From the NCBI RefSeq assembly GCF_029382255.1, contig NZ_JARLLG010000006.1, positions 124,001 to 188,000 of the forward strand: 64,000 nucleotides of DNA, read 5' to 3'. Under the pieces are notes generated by a model. That model had not been told where the DNA came from. It saw only the letters and a program-made list of their open reading frames with translations, and did no database searches. Source of the stretch: Isoptericola croceus (GTDB taxonomy: Bacteria; Actinomycetota; Actinomycetes; Actinomycetales; Cellulomonadaceae). Below are positions 1-9,198 of the stretch, piece by piece. Made by a program: the position numbers and the translations under genes. Each line of letters starts with the position of its first letter. Position 1 is the stretch's first letter.

Positions 1-1
1 G

Positions 2-451
2 TCGCCCACGTCGCGCAAGATCGCGGCCGGGTGGCGCGCCGCCTGTGCCGACCTGGGACTGACCACCGACGAGCACTTCGAACGCCTTGCACCCGACCGC
101 AACCGCCCGGAGTTCTCCGGCGTCGTCGACGAGGTCGTGTCCACGGCGCTCAGCTCCGGGACGACCGGGCTGCTGGTGCACTCCGACCCGGAGGCCTCCG
201 CGATCGCCCAGCGCGCGATGGACCGTGGGCTCTCCGTCCCGGGCGACCTGTCGATCGTGGCCTACGACGACGAGGTCGCGAACCTGTTCAGCCCCGCGAT
301 GACGGCGGTGCGGCCACCGCGCGACGCCGTCGGGCACGCTGCGGTGGACCTGCTCGTCAAGCGGCTCGCCGACCCCGCACGCCCGGTGCACCGCATGGCG
401 ATCAGCCCGCGGCTGATGGTCCGCGAGTCCACCGGCCCGGCGCCGGGCTGA
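2..451 (+). CDS. LacI-family transcriptional regulator, C-terminal part (5' end outside window)
   Basis: The reading frame is open from the first codon of the window and ends at TGA 449-451, so only the last ~149 residues are visible. The visible part matches the C-terminal half of a LacI/GalR effector-binding domain: a segment on ligand-triggered dispensability (TTGLLVHSD), then the typical GDLSIVAYDDE strand-turn near the ligand pocket, then the closing AAVDLLVKRL helix and the RLMVRES tail. The DNA-binding domain lies upstream and cannot be seen. It converges on the minus-strand glycosidase genes, so it is a candidate regulator of that part of the locus. The family assignment is firm; the target is inference. 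Confidence 0.85.
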   Translation, partial: SPTSRKIAAGWRAACADLGLTTDEHFERLAPDRNRPEFSGVVDEVVSTALSSGTTGLLVHSDPEASAIAQRAMDRGLSVPGDLSIVAYDDEVANLFSPAMTAVRPPRDAVGHAAVDLLVKRLADPARPVHRMAISPRLMVRESTGPAPG

Positions 452-465
452 GCTCTCCACGAACA

Positions 466-506
466 CTGATCCCCTCCTCGGGAGCAACGCCCGAGGAGGG
501 GATCAG
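466..506. terminator. Bidirectional hairpin terminator between convergent genes
   Basis: A perfect 17-bp inverted repeat (466-482 against 490-506) with a 7-nt loop lies between the stop of the plus-strand regulator (451) and the stop of the minus-strand gene (530). No long U-tract follows on either side. Its position between two converging stops supports a shared terminator. Confidence 0.8.
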
Positions 507-529
507 CACGCTCGTCGCGTGGGAGGCGG

Positions 530-1150
530 TCAGCCCTCGAAGAGCGACAGCGTCAGCGTCGAGGAGTAGTCACCGGCCGGGGTGTCGGTCGGGACGCGCA
601 GTGCGAGGTCCGCCGTCACTCCCCAGGAGCCCGGCTCCGACGCCCACGTCGAGACCAGGAGCTCCTGCCCCTCCAGGCCCACCTCGTCGGCACCCGAGCC
701 GTCACCGATCACCGATGACACGGGCTCGCCCGCCGCGACGTCGCCACCGGGACCGCTCACCAGGTGCGGGGTCCAGCCGAGGTACTCGGCACCGAACGAG
801 CCCGCCGCGTCCGACGTGAAGTCGGACGCCTGGCCCACCACCGCCCAGTAGGCGCCCTCGGGAACCTGCTCAGCGGTCCGCGTGTCGCTGACGGTCACCG
901 TGGGGAGCGCCGCGGTGAACTGCCGGGCCTGGTCGTCCGACCCGTCCTCGGCCAGCTCGACCGGGTCGTGCGCAGCCACCGACATCGCCAGCGACCCCGG
1001 GGCCAGGTCCTCGATCGTGACCGACAGGTCGACCCCGTCCGAACCGACCTCGTCGTCCCCGGCGGCGGCCGTCGCCAGCCCGACCACACCCACCACCGCC
1101 AGCGCTGCCGCGCCGACGGCCGTGCGCCGGACACCTGTGTGCTTGAACAT
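530..1150 (-). CDS. Secreted WxL-like surface protein (paralogue 1)
   Basis: A 206-residue exported protein. The N-terminus is a Sec signal peptide (basic MFKHTGVRR, then a hydrophobic AVGAAALAVVGVVG core, cleavage probably after ATAAA). The rest is acidic and beta-rich and ends YSSTLTLSLFEG. This is the layout of the WxL cell-wall-binding domain, whose C-terminal motif is normally YTATLTWTLSD, but here the tryptophan is replaced by leucine. It is a clear paralogue of the protein at 9199-9831 (shared DGSDxxARQF, GAEYLGW, EPVSSVI, GQELL segments). I chose the ATG at 1150 over one four codons upstream because AGG precedes it at normal spacing and because the paralogue starts at the same place. 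It is the last gene of the GH43-GH59 run. Surface location is likely; WxL membership is inferred from pattern only. Confidence 0.65.
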   Translation of the reverse strand: MFKHTGVRRTAVGAAALAVVGVVGLATAAAGDDEVGSDGVDLSVTIEDLAPGSLAMSVAAHDPVELAEDGSDDQARQFTAALPTVTVSDTRTAEQVPEGAYWAVVGQASDFTSDAAGSFGAEYLGWTPHLVSGPGGDVAAGEPVSSVIGDGSGADEVGLEGQELLVSTWASEPGSWGVTADLALRVPTDTPAGDYSSTLTLSLFEG

Positions 1151-1183
1151 CTCGTACCTCATCCTCGTCGAAGGTCATCAGCG

Positions 1184-1209
1184 GCGTCGGGGCCGTGCGG
1201 CCCCGACGC
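1184..1209 (-). terminator. Intercistronic hairpin between GH59 and the WxL-like gene
   Basis: A perfect 11-bp GC stem (1184-1194 against 1199-1209) with a 4-nt loop sits in the 65-bp gap between the GH59 stop (1216) and the WxL-like start (1150). With no U-run it is more likely a partial terminator or an mRNA-stabilising hairpin that sets relative expression than a full stop. Confidence 0.5.
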
Positions 1210-1215
1210 CCTCGG

Positions 1216-4200
1216 TCAGGAGCAGTCGGCCCCGGCGTGGTCCGCCCGGACCTCGGTCGTGGCGCCGGCGCCGTCCGACGCCGTCACCGTCACGGCGCCC
1301 GCCTCCACCTGCCGGGCCCGCGTGGCGAACGACTGGTAGGCGCTGGCGCCCGGTTCCACCCCGGCGACGTCCTTGCTGCCGTACGCCGTCTCGAGACGCA
1401 GGTCGACCTCGCCGTCCGACTCGTTGACAGCGCGCACCGCGAGCACGACGCGGCTGCCGACGCAGCGCGGCTCGGCCGTCACCGACACCGCAGGGCCGGT
1501 CCGCGGCTCCCCGGCGACGGCGAGCCAGCTGAGCACGGGCGCCTCGGTGCCTCCGGCCGCGGCCACCCGGAACGTCACGACCGCGTCCTGCGGCAGCTCG
1601 AGCTCGCCGCTGAGCACCGCGGACCGCCCGTTGCTCCCGTTCGGGAAGGACACGGTGTCGAGCGCGACGGTCTCCTGGTCGCCGTCCGGCGACGTCCAGG
1701 ACACGGAGGTCGCCATGTTGCGCGACTTCCCGCTACCGGGGTTCCACCACTCGGTGTGGCCCGAGGAGATCTCATAGGTCCCCGCGTCCAGGCTGAGCCG
1801 GTACTCGAGCGCCTGCCCGGTCCCGGAGCTGTAGTAGCCGGTCTCGCGCATCTTGTCGTACGGGCTGGTGCCGAGCGGCGCCTTGGCGGAGTACTGCTGC
1901 ACGCGACCCCACCCGGCGTCGGCCTCCCACGCGGCGTCCATCTCGGCGTTGCGCAGCTCGCCGCCCGACGCCGCGACGTGGTCGCGGACGGCGTCGTAGG
2001 CCTCGGCGGTGGGAACCTGCGCAGCGGCGGCGTCGATGAAGTAGACGACGCCCTCGGGCACCACCTCGACGACGGTCGAGACCCGCAGCGACGGGTCGTT
2101 CACGAACGTGCCCTGCACCACCACCATGGCGTACGGCTCGTCGAAGGCCTCGGCCCGGACCGACCAGTCGACCTCGGCGTCGATGGTGGTCCCCGCCGCG
2201 CTGGTGGCGCGGACGGTCGCCGGCAGGTCAGGCACCTCGCCCACCAGTGCCACCGACCTCTGCACCGGCTCGGCGACCGCCACGGGGCGCTCGTCGTCCG
2301 GCACGTCAGGCGCCGCGGCACCGCCCGTGAGGAGGTCCACCCCATCGAGCCCGAGCGTCCCGGAGACGACTCGCACCGTCACGGTGTGCTCGCCCTCCGG
2401 CAGCCCTCGCTGCCAGTACGAAGTCTGGCGAGGTCCGGTCGAGCCGATCTGCTCGGTGCGGACCGGTCGGTCGCCCACCTGGACCTCGATGGTGGCCTGC
2501 CCGGTCTCGCCGTAGAGGTTGAACCCGGTCCCGGTCAGGTCGAACTGCACGGACCGTCCTGCGGACACCAGGTGCCGGGTGCGGTTGTCGTGCGCGAAGC
2601 CGGACTGGCTGAAGTTGGCACCCTCCGGGTACGTGATCCGCGGGTCGGAGTCGTCGATCTTCTCCGACGCCCACGCGTAACCTTCCACCGGGGTGACCGA
2701 GAGGTCGTCGTAGCGCGTGTTGTAGTAGCCGCTGATCAACGCGATGCGACCCGTCATCACGGGGTTGGCACCGGAATCGACGTAGCTGGCGAGCTCCTGC
2801 CCGTCCACGGAGGCCGTGATGACGTTCTCGCGCGCCTCGACGCTCAGGGTGTGCCACGCGTCGGGGTCGAAGTCCTCGATGACACCCTCGGCGACGGGCA
2901 CGTCGAGCCTGCGCAGCTCCCAGGAGCCGTCGGCGTGGACGTGCGCGGCATAGGTGGCCTGGTCGCCGCCGCGGGCGTAGAGCTGGCGGACGCCGAGCCC
3001 GGCGAAGTTGTCGAGGCTCGGGTCACGCTCGACGAGGTCGAGCCGGAAGTCGACCGACGCGGTGTAGTTCGCCCACCGGTGCTCGCCGAGCACCGTCGTG
3101 GGAGGCGTGGTCGCCAGGATGTTCTGCTGCCCGTTGCCCCAGACGTTCCAGGTGAACCCCCGGTTCTCGGCGTGGTTCTGCTGCTGCAGCACGTTGCCCC
3201 GTGCGCCGGACGTCTCGACGACCTCGAAGGCCCCGTTCTGGTCCGCCGTGTAGCGCGCAGCCCCGCCCCGCCGTTCGACGTAGGACATCTCGGTGCCACC
3301 GACGACGGTGGTCGGGTACTCGCTGTACTCGAAGTCGTCGTCGTAGGGCAGGGCGAGGATCTCGTCCTGCGCCTCGGGCGCGAAGTCGCCGGGCGTGTAC
3401 TCCTCGGTGACGCCGCGCACCCCGTTCTCCAGGGTCGACAACGTGAGGATCGAGTACGGCTCCACGTGCACCCGGTAGACGTGGTGCTCCGTGCCGTCGA
3501 TCGTCTCGGTGCGGGTCGGCTCGAGCTGACCGACCTGCTGGAAGTGGTTCGCGTCGTAGACCTCGCCGTCGGCGGGGCCACGCGTCTGCCAGGCGTGCAG
3601 CGGTCGCGCGTCGCCGAGGTTGGACACCTTCACCTCGAACCAGCGGTCGTCGGCGGTGTTGTTGGCGTGCACCTGGCTGAGCTCCGGCTCGCCGCCGGCT
3701 GCCGCCGGGGTGCGCGCCGTCATCACGGTCTGGGTGGAGGTGTCGACGTTCGTGCCGCCGTCGCCCTTGGTGCCGTCGCCGCGGGTGGCGCCCTCGATGT
3801 ACTCCCAGCCGTGGTCGATGAACTGGTGGAAGTGGCGCACCGTCGTGATGCCGATGCCGCCCTCCCAGTAGCCGGACCACGGGTCGGACGCCCGGATCAG
3901 GTGCTTCGGCGAGTACTGCGTGCCCTCATACATGGCACTGACCGCCGGCTGGAAGAGGAAGGTGGTCATGCGACCCGGGTGCTCGCCGGCGCCGTCCCAG
4001 CGGTAGGCGTTGATGAACCGGTCGGCGATGTCGGCCGCGCTGGTGGTGCCGCCGACGCCGCCCCGCGCGGGCTCGGCGTGGAGCCGGTACTGCGGGTCGA
4101 TCATGGGGGCGATGGCCTCGGAGTACAGGATCGGCATCCCGTGCTCCTTGTTGAGGCGGGTGACGTTCGGCCCGCCGACGATGTCGTAGTGGTAACCGAG

Positions 4201-5076
4201 CGCGTCGACGTGGTCCACCGCGTCGGGGTGGTTGAGGATGCGCCCGGCGATGGCGTCGCCCTCGCGGTAGGAGTCGAGCGCGACGATCTTGATGTCGCGG
4301 TAGTCGAAGCGGGCGTCAGCCGCCTCGGCGTCACGCTCGAGCCACTTGGCGAACTGCACGGTCCAGTTCAGCTCCGCGGCCTGCCAGCTGCCACCGCGCA
4401 CCTCGTTCTGCGAGGGGCTCACCCAGTCGAGCTCGACCCCGAACGTGTCGTGGGCGGCGTCGATGGTCTCCTTGTACCACTGGTAGCGCTTGGTCCAGTC
4501 GGTCCCCGTCCACGACGGCTCACCCCAGCGCAGCACCTCGGTCTCGATGTCGGGGTTGATGGTGAGCGCGTCGGAGATGAAGTGGAACCCGGCCCCGCGC
4601 AGCACGTTGGCGGGCTCGTCCTCGCTGCGCTTGGTCGCCGGCTCGGCGCCCGAGGACGTGTTGGTGTCGCTCCCCAGCTCGGCCTTGATGTGCATCAGGC
4701 CGGCGCCCTCGTCCGGGTCGAACAGCAGGTGCATGATCCGCCAGTAGGCGTCGGGGTTCTCCTCCTTGTAGTCGAGCAGGAGGTTGCCGGTGTTGTTGCA
4801 GGACACGGCCCCGAACCCACCGAACGTGTTGTAGGCCGAGCCGTCGTCGCGCCGCTCGACGTCGTCACCGTCGACGAGGAGCTCGCGCCACTCGATGGAG
4901 GGGTCGTCGAGGTCGAGCGTGGCGGGCAGAGCCGTCACCGGGGCCGGGTGCGCGGTCGCGGTGAGCGGGGCGACGGTGCCGAGGGCGAGCGCCGACGCCG
5001 TTGCGAGCGCTGTCACCGCCAGGGCGCGGCGACGCGGTCCTGGGCCCGCAGCAGGGGAAACGGCCGTTCGTCTCAT
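1216..5076 (-). CDS. Secreted GH59-family beta-galactosidase/galactocerebrosidase-like enzyme
   Basis: A 1,286-residue exported glycosidase. Signal peptide about residues 1-43 (RRR, then ALAVTALATASALALG, then TATAHP). A clan GH-A barrel follows with the GH59-type FGGFGAVS start near residue 65. Glu225 in SPSQNEVRGG is the expected acid/base and Glu320 in LYSEAIAP the expected nucleophile. Downstream are a beta-sandwich, a concanavalin-like domain (about 560-790), an Ig-like segment, a carbohydrate-binding-like region (about 1000-1190), and a final ~85-residue tail beginning at PRCVG and ending in Cys-Ser. Three other glycosidases in this window have the same tail. GH59 enzymes hydrolyse beta-galactosides; in this setting galactan side chains are a plausible substrate. 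The gene lies 52 bp after the GH43 gene, with AGGAAC before ATG 5076. The family is fairly certain; the substrate is inferred. Confidence 0.85.
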   Translation of the reverse strand: MRRTAVSPAAGPGPRRRALAVTALATASALALGTVAPLTATAHPAPVTALPATLDLDDPSIEWRELLVDGDDVERRDDGSAYNTFGGFGAVSCNNTGNLLLDYKEENPDAYWRIMHLLFDPDEGAGLMHIKAELGSDTNTSSGAEPATKRSEDEPANVLRGAGFHFISDALTINPDIETEVLRWGEPSWTGTDWTKRYQWYKETIDAAHDTFGVELDWVSPSQNEVRGGSWQAAELNWTVQFAKWLERDAEAADARFDYRDIKIVALDSYREGDAIAGRILNHPDAVDHVDALGYHYDIVGGPNVTRLNKEHGMPILYSEAIAPMIDPQYRLHAEPARGGVGGTTSAADIADRFINAYRWDGAGEHPGRMTTFLFQPAVSAMYEGTQYSPKHLIRASDPWSGYWEGGIGITTVRHFHQFIDHGWEYIEGATRGDGTKGDGGTNVDTSTQTVMTARTPAAAGGEPELSQVHANNTADDRWFEVKVSNLGDARPLHAWQTRGPADGEVYDANHFQQVGQLEPTRTETIDGTEHHVYRVHVEPYSILTLSTLENGVRGVTEEYTPGDFAPEAQDEILALPYDDDFEYSEYPTTVVGGTEMSYVERRGGAARYTADQNGAFEVVETSGARGNVLQQQNHAENRGFTWNVWGNGQQNILATTPPTTVLGEHRWANYTASVDFRLDLVERDPSLDNFAGLGVRQLYARGGDQATYAAHVHADGSWELRRLDVPVAEGVIEDFDPDAWHTLSVEARENVITASVDGQELASYVDSGANPVMTGRIALISGYYNTRYDDLSVTPVEGYAWASEKIDDSDPRITYPEGANFSQSGFAHDNRTRHLVSAGRSVQFDLTGTGFNLYGETGQATIEVQVGDRPVRTEQIGSTGPRQTSYWQRGLPEGEHTVTVRVVSGTLGLDGVDLLTGGAAAPDVPDDERPVAVAEPVQRSVALVGEVPDLPATVRATSAAGTTIDAEVDWSVRAEAFDEPYAMVVVQGTFVNDPSLRVSTVVEVVPEGVVYFIDAAAAQVPTAEAYDAVRDHVAASGGELRNAEMDAAWEADAGWGRVQQYSAKAPLGTSPYDKMRETGYYSSGTGQALEYRLSLDAGTYEISSGHTEWWNPGSGKSRNMATSVSWTSPDGDQETVALDTVSFPNGSNGRSAVLSGELELPQDAVVTFRVAAAGGTEAPVLSWLAVAGEPRTGPAVSVTAEPRCVGSRVVLAVRAVNESDGEVDLRLETAYGSKDVAGVEPGASAYQSFATRARQVEAGAVTVTASDGAGATTEVRADHAGADCS

Positions 5077-5128
5077 TGCTGTTCCTGTCGTCGTCGAGAG
5101 GGGCGTAGGGCTGTCGGTCCGTCCGGGC

Positions 5129-7999
5129 CTACGAGCAGTCGAGGCCGGCGTGCTCCGACGTGACCTGGGCGGTCGCGCCGGTCGGGGCGGTGGCTGTCAC
5201 GGTCACCGATCCGGCCGGCACCGCCGCCTGCCGGGTGGCGAACGACTGGTAGGCGCTGGCGCCCGGTTCCACCCCGGTGACGTCCTTGCTGCCGAACGCC
5301 GTCGCGAGCGTCAGGTCCACCGAGGCCTCGGACTCGTTGTGCGCGCGGACGGCCAGCATGGCGCGATGACCCACGCATCGCGGTGTCGCGTCGGCGGTCA
5401 CGACGGGCCCGTCGGCTGCGGCCCTCGAGGGCACGACGATCTCGGAGATCTTGAGCCAGGAGCCGGGGTGGTCGAACGTGAGTCGCACCGCGTCGGCGTC
5501 GACCAGGTCGAACGAGAACGTGGACAGCTCACCGTGCGCCGCGATCGTGCCGGTCTGCGACGTCACCGGGTGCCAGGCACCGTCCGTCCCCCGGTGCTCC
5601 ACGCCGACGGCGGTGATCACACCCTCGGTGTTGGTGAACTGCACGGTGTCGATCGGGTGCTGGTCGGCGAAGGCGGCCGTGAACGTGACCTGGTCTCGCT
5701 TCCCGGAGCCGCTGACCCAGGTGGACCACGGCGTCGAGTAGTTGCCGTCGCAGGCGTTCTGGGGCGGGAAGGTCGCATCCTGCGTCTGGTGGAACGACGC
5801 CGACACGGTGGTCCCGGCCTCGAGGCACAGGTTGACCGGGTCTTCCACCTCGACCGAGGCGCTCGGGATGACGATCTCGGAGATCTTCAGCCAGGAGGCC
5901 GGGTGGTCGAACGTGAGACGCACCGAGCTCGTGACCACCGGGTCGAACGAGATCGCGGTCAGATCGCCGTTCGCCGCGATGGCGCCGGTCTGCGACGTCA
6001 CCGGCTGCCACGCGCCGTCGCCGTCGCGGTACTCGACGCCGACGCCCGTGATCACGCCCTCGGTGTTCGTGAACCGGACGCTGTCGACGCGTTGCTGGTC
6101 GGCGAAGGCGGCCGTGAACGTGACCTGGTCTCGCTTCCCGGAGCCGCTGACCCAGGTGGACCACGGCGTCGAGTAGTTGCCGTCGCAGGCGTTCTGGGGC
6201 GGGAAGGTCGCATCCTGCGTCTGGTGGAACGACGCCGACACGGTGGTCCCGGCCTCGAGGCACAGGTTGACCGGGCCGTCCACCTCGACGGTCGCGGTCA
6301 CGTACCGGCCGGCGAGCGGGCCGTCACCCGCCACGTGACCGACCAGGTCGTGCGTCCCCGCGGTGGAGAACGCCGCGTCGAGGCTCGTTCGGCTCCAGTC
6401 GGCGGTCAGGTCGTCGTACCGGGTGCCGTCGACGATCACGTCGAACGTGGGGTCGAAGGTGCTGCGGTCGTCCACGTGCGCCTCGAACTCCAGGGGCGTC
6501 ACGGGTTCGAGCCGGTGGAAGAGCGTGGAGTTGGCCGGGTCCCACGCGCCGACGTTCTCGACCGTCACGCGACCGGCCTCGGAGTCGACCTGGATCGGCG
6601 CCCAGACGTACCGCGAGTCCTCACCCGCCGACCCGGTGGCCCGGTCCACGATCCACCGATCACCCATGTAGACGAACTGACCGTCGCCCAGGTCGATGAC
6701 GAAGGTCGGCTGGGAGTCGAAGCACTCCACGGGGTCCGCCGTCCCCACCCCGGTGCGGGCCGGGTCTCCGACGCACGGGTTGACGGGCTCCAGGCGCTCC
6801 CACTGCCCGTTCGCCGGGTGGCCGTTGTTGTTCCCCACGACCGCCTCGGTCGGGGTGATCATCGAGCGCGACCGGTATGCCACGACCGGCGTCGAGCTCC
6901 ACCCGTCGGTGCCCGAGGTGAGCATGTAGTACCAGCCGTCGTGCTTGAAGACGGACGACGCCTCACGGAAGAAGTCCGGCAGCACGCGGTTCGAGAAGTC
7001 CTCGCCGAGCACGCCCTCGTTGCCGTCGGCGGCCGGGCCGGTGTACTCGGCATTCAGGCGCGAGACGTACATCCACTTGTTCATCTCGGAGGAGTACACG
7101 GCGTACGCGTCGTCGGCGTCGGGATCCACGGTGTGCGAACCAGCGTCCTGGAAGACCGTCATGTCGCGCGAGTCGCCCTCGCGGCCGGCCTGCGGCACGC
7201 CGTCGGCCCAGTTCATCTTCGTCGTGTTCACGAGCTTGAACGGGCCCCATGGGGTGTCCGAGGTCGCGAAGCCGATCTCGGCCAGCGAGTACCGCGACCC
7301 GATGTTGCGGTCCGCGGGGTCGCCGCCCTCGGTGACCCAGCGCCGCAGCTCCGCGCCCCGGGGGTCGGGGCCGTCGGCGTGGTAGATGATGACGAACTTG
7401 CCCGTCTTGGCGTTCCACAGCATCTTGGGGCGTTCGACGATGTTGATGTTGCCGTTGAGCCGATAGCTCGCGTTGGCCAGGTTCTCCTCGTCGTAGGTCG
7501 CGGCGATGCCGGCGTCGGCATCGGCCCAGGTCTCGACGTACGGTGCGACGAACTCCTTCGCCGCGTCGATCTCCTCGGCCGTCGACTCGGCGTCCGGCGC
7601 GGTCTTGTTCGCCACGGCCTTGACGGCGTCGACCTTCGCCTGATCCACCTGGACCTGGCCGTCCTCGACGGTCAGGGTGAACTGCTGGTGGGTCGGCAGG
7701 ACGCGGCCGAGATCGTGCCACGTGGTCAGGTCGGTCGACCAGTAGCCGCGGACCCCGTCGACGGGACGCGTGGAGTGGGTCTTGTCCTCGCCGTACCAGA
7801 GAAAGACGTCCTGGTCCTTCGTCCCGTCGCCGGTGATGTCGAGGTCGACCTCGGCCTCCGAGACGGTGACGACCGACCCGCCGTGCGCCTTGATCGGGTT
7901 CCCGTCGGCGTCGGGCCACGGCTCGTCTGCCGGCGCCGGGACCATACCGCTCGCCGCCAGCACCGCCGCTGTCACGAGTCCACCTATCTTGGTCAGCAC
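5129..7999 (-). CDS. Secreted GH43 (subfamily 24-like) exo-beta-1,3-galactanase candidate with two discoidin-like modules
   Basis: A 956-residue exported enzyme. The GTG at 7999 is chosen because AAGGAG lies 5-6 nt upstream and the signal peptide starts there (LTKIGGLVTAAVLAASG); the frame extends 16 codons further up without such support. The five-bladed GH43 domain (about 30-500) shows the subfamily-24 signatures DADGNPIKAHGG, ERPKMLW and RDMTVFQD. Known members are exo-beta-1,3-galactanases acting on arabinogalactan backbones. Two F5/8-type-C-like modules of ~145 residues follow (each from PVNLCLEAGTTVS to LKISEIV), nearly identical and partly identical at DNA level. The protein ends with the Cys-Ser tail shared by the neighbouring glycosidases. 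It probably heads the GH43-GH59-WxL-like transcript. Activity is by family analogy. Confidence 0.82.
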   Translation of the reverse strand: MLTKIGGLVTAAVLAASGMVPAPADEPWPDADGNPIKAHGGSVVTVSEAEVDLDITGDGTKDQDVFLWYGEDKTHSTRPVDGVRGYWSTDLTTWHDLGRVLPTHQQFTLTVEDGQVQVDQAKVDAVKAVANKTAPDAESTAEEIDAAKEFVAPYVETWADADAGIAATYDEENLANASYRLNGNINIVERPKMLWNAKTGKFVIIYHADGPDPRGAELRRWVTEGGDPADRNIGSRYSLAEIGFATSDTPWGPFKLVNTTKMNWADGVPQAGREGDSRDMTVFQDAGSHTVDPDADDAYAVYSSEMNKWMYVSRLNAEYTGPAADGNEGVLGEDFSNRVLPDFFREASSVFKHDGWYYMLTSGTDGWSSTPVVAYRSRSMITPTEAVVGNNNGHPANGQWERLEPVNPCVGDPARTGVGTADPVECFDSQPTFVIDLGDGQFVYMGDRWIVDRATGSAGEDSRYVWAPIQVDSEAGRVTVENVGAWDPANSTLFHRLEPVTPLEFEAHVDDRSTFDPTFDVIVDGTRYDDLTADWSRTSLDAAFSTAGTHDLVGHVAGDGPLAGRYVTATVEVDGPVNLCLEAGTTVSASFHQTQDATFPPQNACDGNYSTPWSTWVSGSGKRDQVTFTAAFADQQRVDSVRFTNTEGVITGVGVEYRDGDGAWQPVTSQTGAIAANGDLTAISFDPVVTSSVRLTFDHPASWLKISEIVIPSASVEVEDPVNLCLEAGTTVSASFHQTQDATFPPQNACDGNYSTPWSTWVSGSGKRDQVTFTAAFADQHPIDTVQFTNTEGVITAVGVEHRGTDGAWHPVTSQTGTIAAHGELSTFSFDLVDADAVRLTFDHPGSWLKISEIVVPSRAAADGPVVTADATPRCVGHRAMLAVRAHNESEASVDLTLATAFGSKDVTGVEPGASAYQSFATRQAAVPAGSVTVTATAPTGATAQVTSEHAGLDCS
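5658..5840. repeat. Direct repeat copy A inside the GH43 gene
   Basis: This 183-bp stretch is identical, base for base on reading, to 6093-6275 (offset 435 bp, 145 codons). It encodes the N-terminal half of the second discoidin-like module. The flanking DNA of the two modules has diverged, which points to recent duplication or gene conversion of this half. Confidence 0.9.
6093..6275. repeat. Direct repeat copy B inside the GH43 gene
   Basis: Partner of 5658-5840. It encodes the N-terminal half of the first discoidin-like module. Recombination between the copies would delete or add exactly one 145-residue module in frame. Confidence 0.9.
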
Positions 8000-8092
8000 G
8001 CAATCTCCTTCGATCGCTCGCTCGCAGGATCGGCAATGATCCTTCATGAGCGTTGAGGACTGGATCGTCCCCCTTGGCTTTGATCGTGCTTG

Positions 8093-8121
8093 AAACTACG
8101 GGTGATCGAGCCCTGCTTCAA
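8093..8121 (-). promoter_or_regulatory. Candidate promoter for the GH43-GH59 transcript
   Basis: Reading the minus strand, TTGAAG (8121-8116) and TAGTTT (8098-8093) are separated by 17 bp, ending 93 bp before the GTG start at 7999, within the 163-bp gap after the DUF916-like gene. The surrounding DNA is AT-richer and has repeated TGATCG motifs that could be an operator. None of the CGAACCGGTTCG palindromes of the downstream LacI regulon occurs here. Confidence 0.35.
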
Positions 8122-8162
8122 GAGAACTACCGAGAAACGTCAATAACGATCACTGTCGATCA

Positions 8163-9170
8163 TCAGGAGGCAGCACGCGCCTCAGCAGCGCCCTGCGCCC
8201 GGGCACGGGCGAGCTGCGCCTCGAGCCGGGCCCGTGCGCGCCGACGGCGGTCCCGCTCGGCCAGGAGCACCAGCGCCAGCAGCGCCGCCAGCAAGAGCTG
8301 GGGGACGGGCACCGCCCACGCCGTCACCGTCGTCGAGACCGGGCTGAGGTCCGCAGGCGCCGCGTCGCCGATCGGCTCGGGCACCACGGTGACCGTCGTG
8401 GTCACGGGTCCGACGGGCCACACCTGGCCCACGCTCACCGACACCTGCCGACCTCCCCCACCGAGCATCTCGCCGACCGTCTCGGCACCGCGGGCGTCGA
8501 CCGCGAGCGCCTCGGCCGAGACCTCGGCCACGGCGTCGAGACGGACGTTGCCCGCGTTGGCCACGTCCACCGTGACGTCGAGCGTCCCGGGTGCGAACGG
8601 GTTCCAGGAGGGCTCGAAGGACGTGGTCACCTGCGGCACGTCGAGCGCCGCGACGACGTCCCCGGGCACGCGCAGGTTGACGCGCACACCCACCCGGTGC
8701 TCGACGAGGACCTGGTCGTCGCTGCTCACGATCGAGGCGGCCACGCCCGCCGGGTGGTCGCCCGGCGTGGCGTGCTCCGGGACGGCGATCTCCACCGGGA
8801 CGACGACGGCCTCCCCGCCGGGCACGGTGACCTCGGCGGGGACGCTGATCCAGGAACCGCCGTCGGTCGGCTCGGTGTCCGACGGGAGCATGTCGAACGA
8901 ACCGTTCGCCGTGAGGTAGCCGTCGTTGGCGCGCAGCGCGAACGTCACGGGCTCGTCCCCGTGGTTCGCCACCGCCACGTGCTCGACCTCGCCCTTTCCC
9001 GGGCCGAGCTCGACGTCCACGACACGGCGGCCGTCCGGCCCCTCGTCGTCCGCCGGGACCACGGACCAGGAGATCTGATCGGACCCCTCGGAGGGCTCGT
9101 CCGGCGCCATAGGCGCCAGCAGGGCGACCCCGCCGGCGACGGCGACGGCGAGCAAGGAGCGAGAGATCAC
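8163..9170 (-). CDS. Membrane-anchored DUF916/WxL-interacting-like protein
   Basis: A 335-residue exported protein anchored at the C-terminus. It has a short signal peptide (SRSLLAVAVAGGVALLAP), two beta-rich Ig-like regions (about 30-140 and 140-250), a single transmembrane helix near 285-305 (VPQLLLAALLALVLLA) and a strongly basic cytoplasmic tail (ERDRRRRARARLEAQ). This order matches DUF916 (WxL protein peptidoglycan-binding/WxL-interacting) proteins, which are normally encoded beside WxL-domain proteins. It starts at GTG 9170 with GGAGG 7 nt upstream, 28 bp after the WxL-like gene at 9199-9831. Likely role: membrane or wall partner for the two WxL-like proteins. Family by architecture and context. 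Confidence 0.6.
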   Translation of the reverse strand: MISRSLLAVAVAGGVALLAPMAPDEPSEGSDQISWSVVPADDEGPDGRRVVDVELGPGKGEVEHVAVANHGDEPVTFALRANDGYLTANGSFDMLPSDTEPTDGGSWISVPAEVTVPGGEAVVVPVEIAVPEHATPGDHPAGVAASIVSSDDQVLVEHRVGVRVNLRVPGDVVAALDVPQVTTSFEPSWNPFAPGTLDVTVDVANAGNVRLDAVAEVSAEALAVDARGAETVGEMLGGGGRQVSVSVGQVWPVGPVTTTVTVVPEPIGDAAPADLSPVSTTVTAWAVPVPQLLLAALLALVLLAERDRRRRARARLEAQLARARAQGAAEARAAS

Positions 9171-9198
9171 GGTGTGGCCTCCGGTTCGGCGAGTCCGG

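Noticed and set aside
8093-8112. TTTGATCGTGCTTGAAA region upstream of the GH43 gene as an operator palindrome
   Set aside because: Only the outer TTT/AAA and a few inner bases are symmetric; too weak to call.
9171-9192. CCGAACCGGAGG near 9180 as another LacI operator
   Set aside because: Only one half of the palindrome matches; the other half is the GGAGG ribosome site of the DUF916-like gene.
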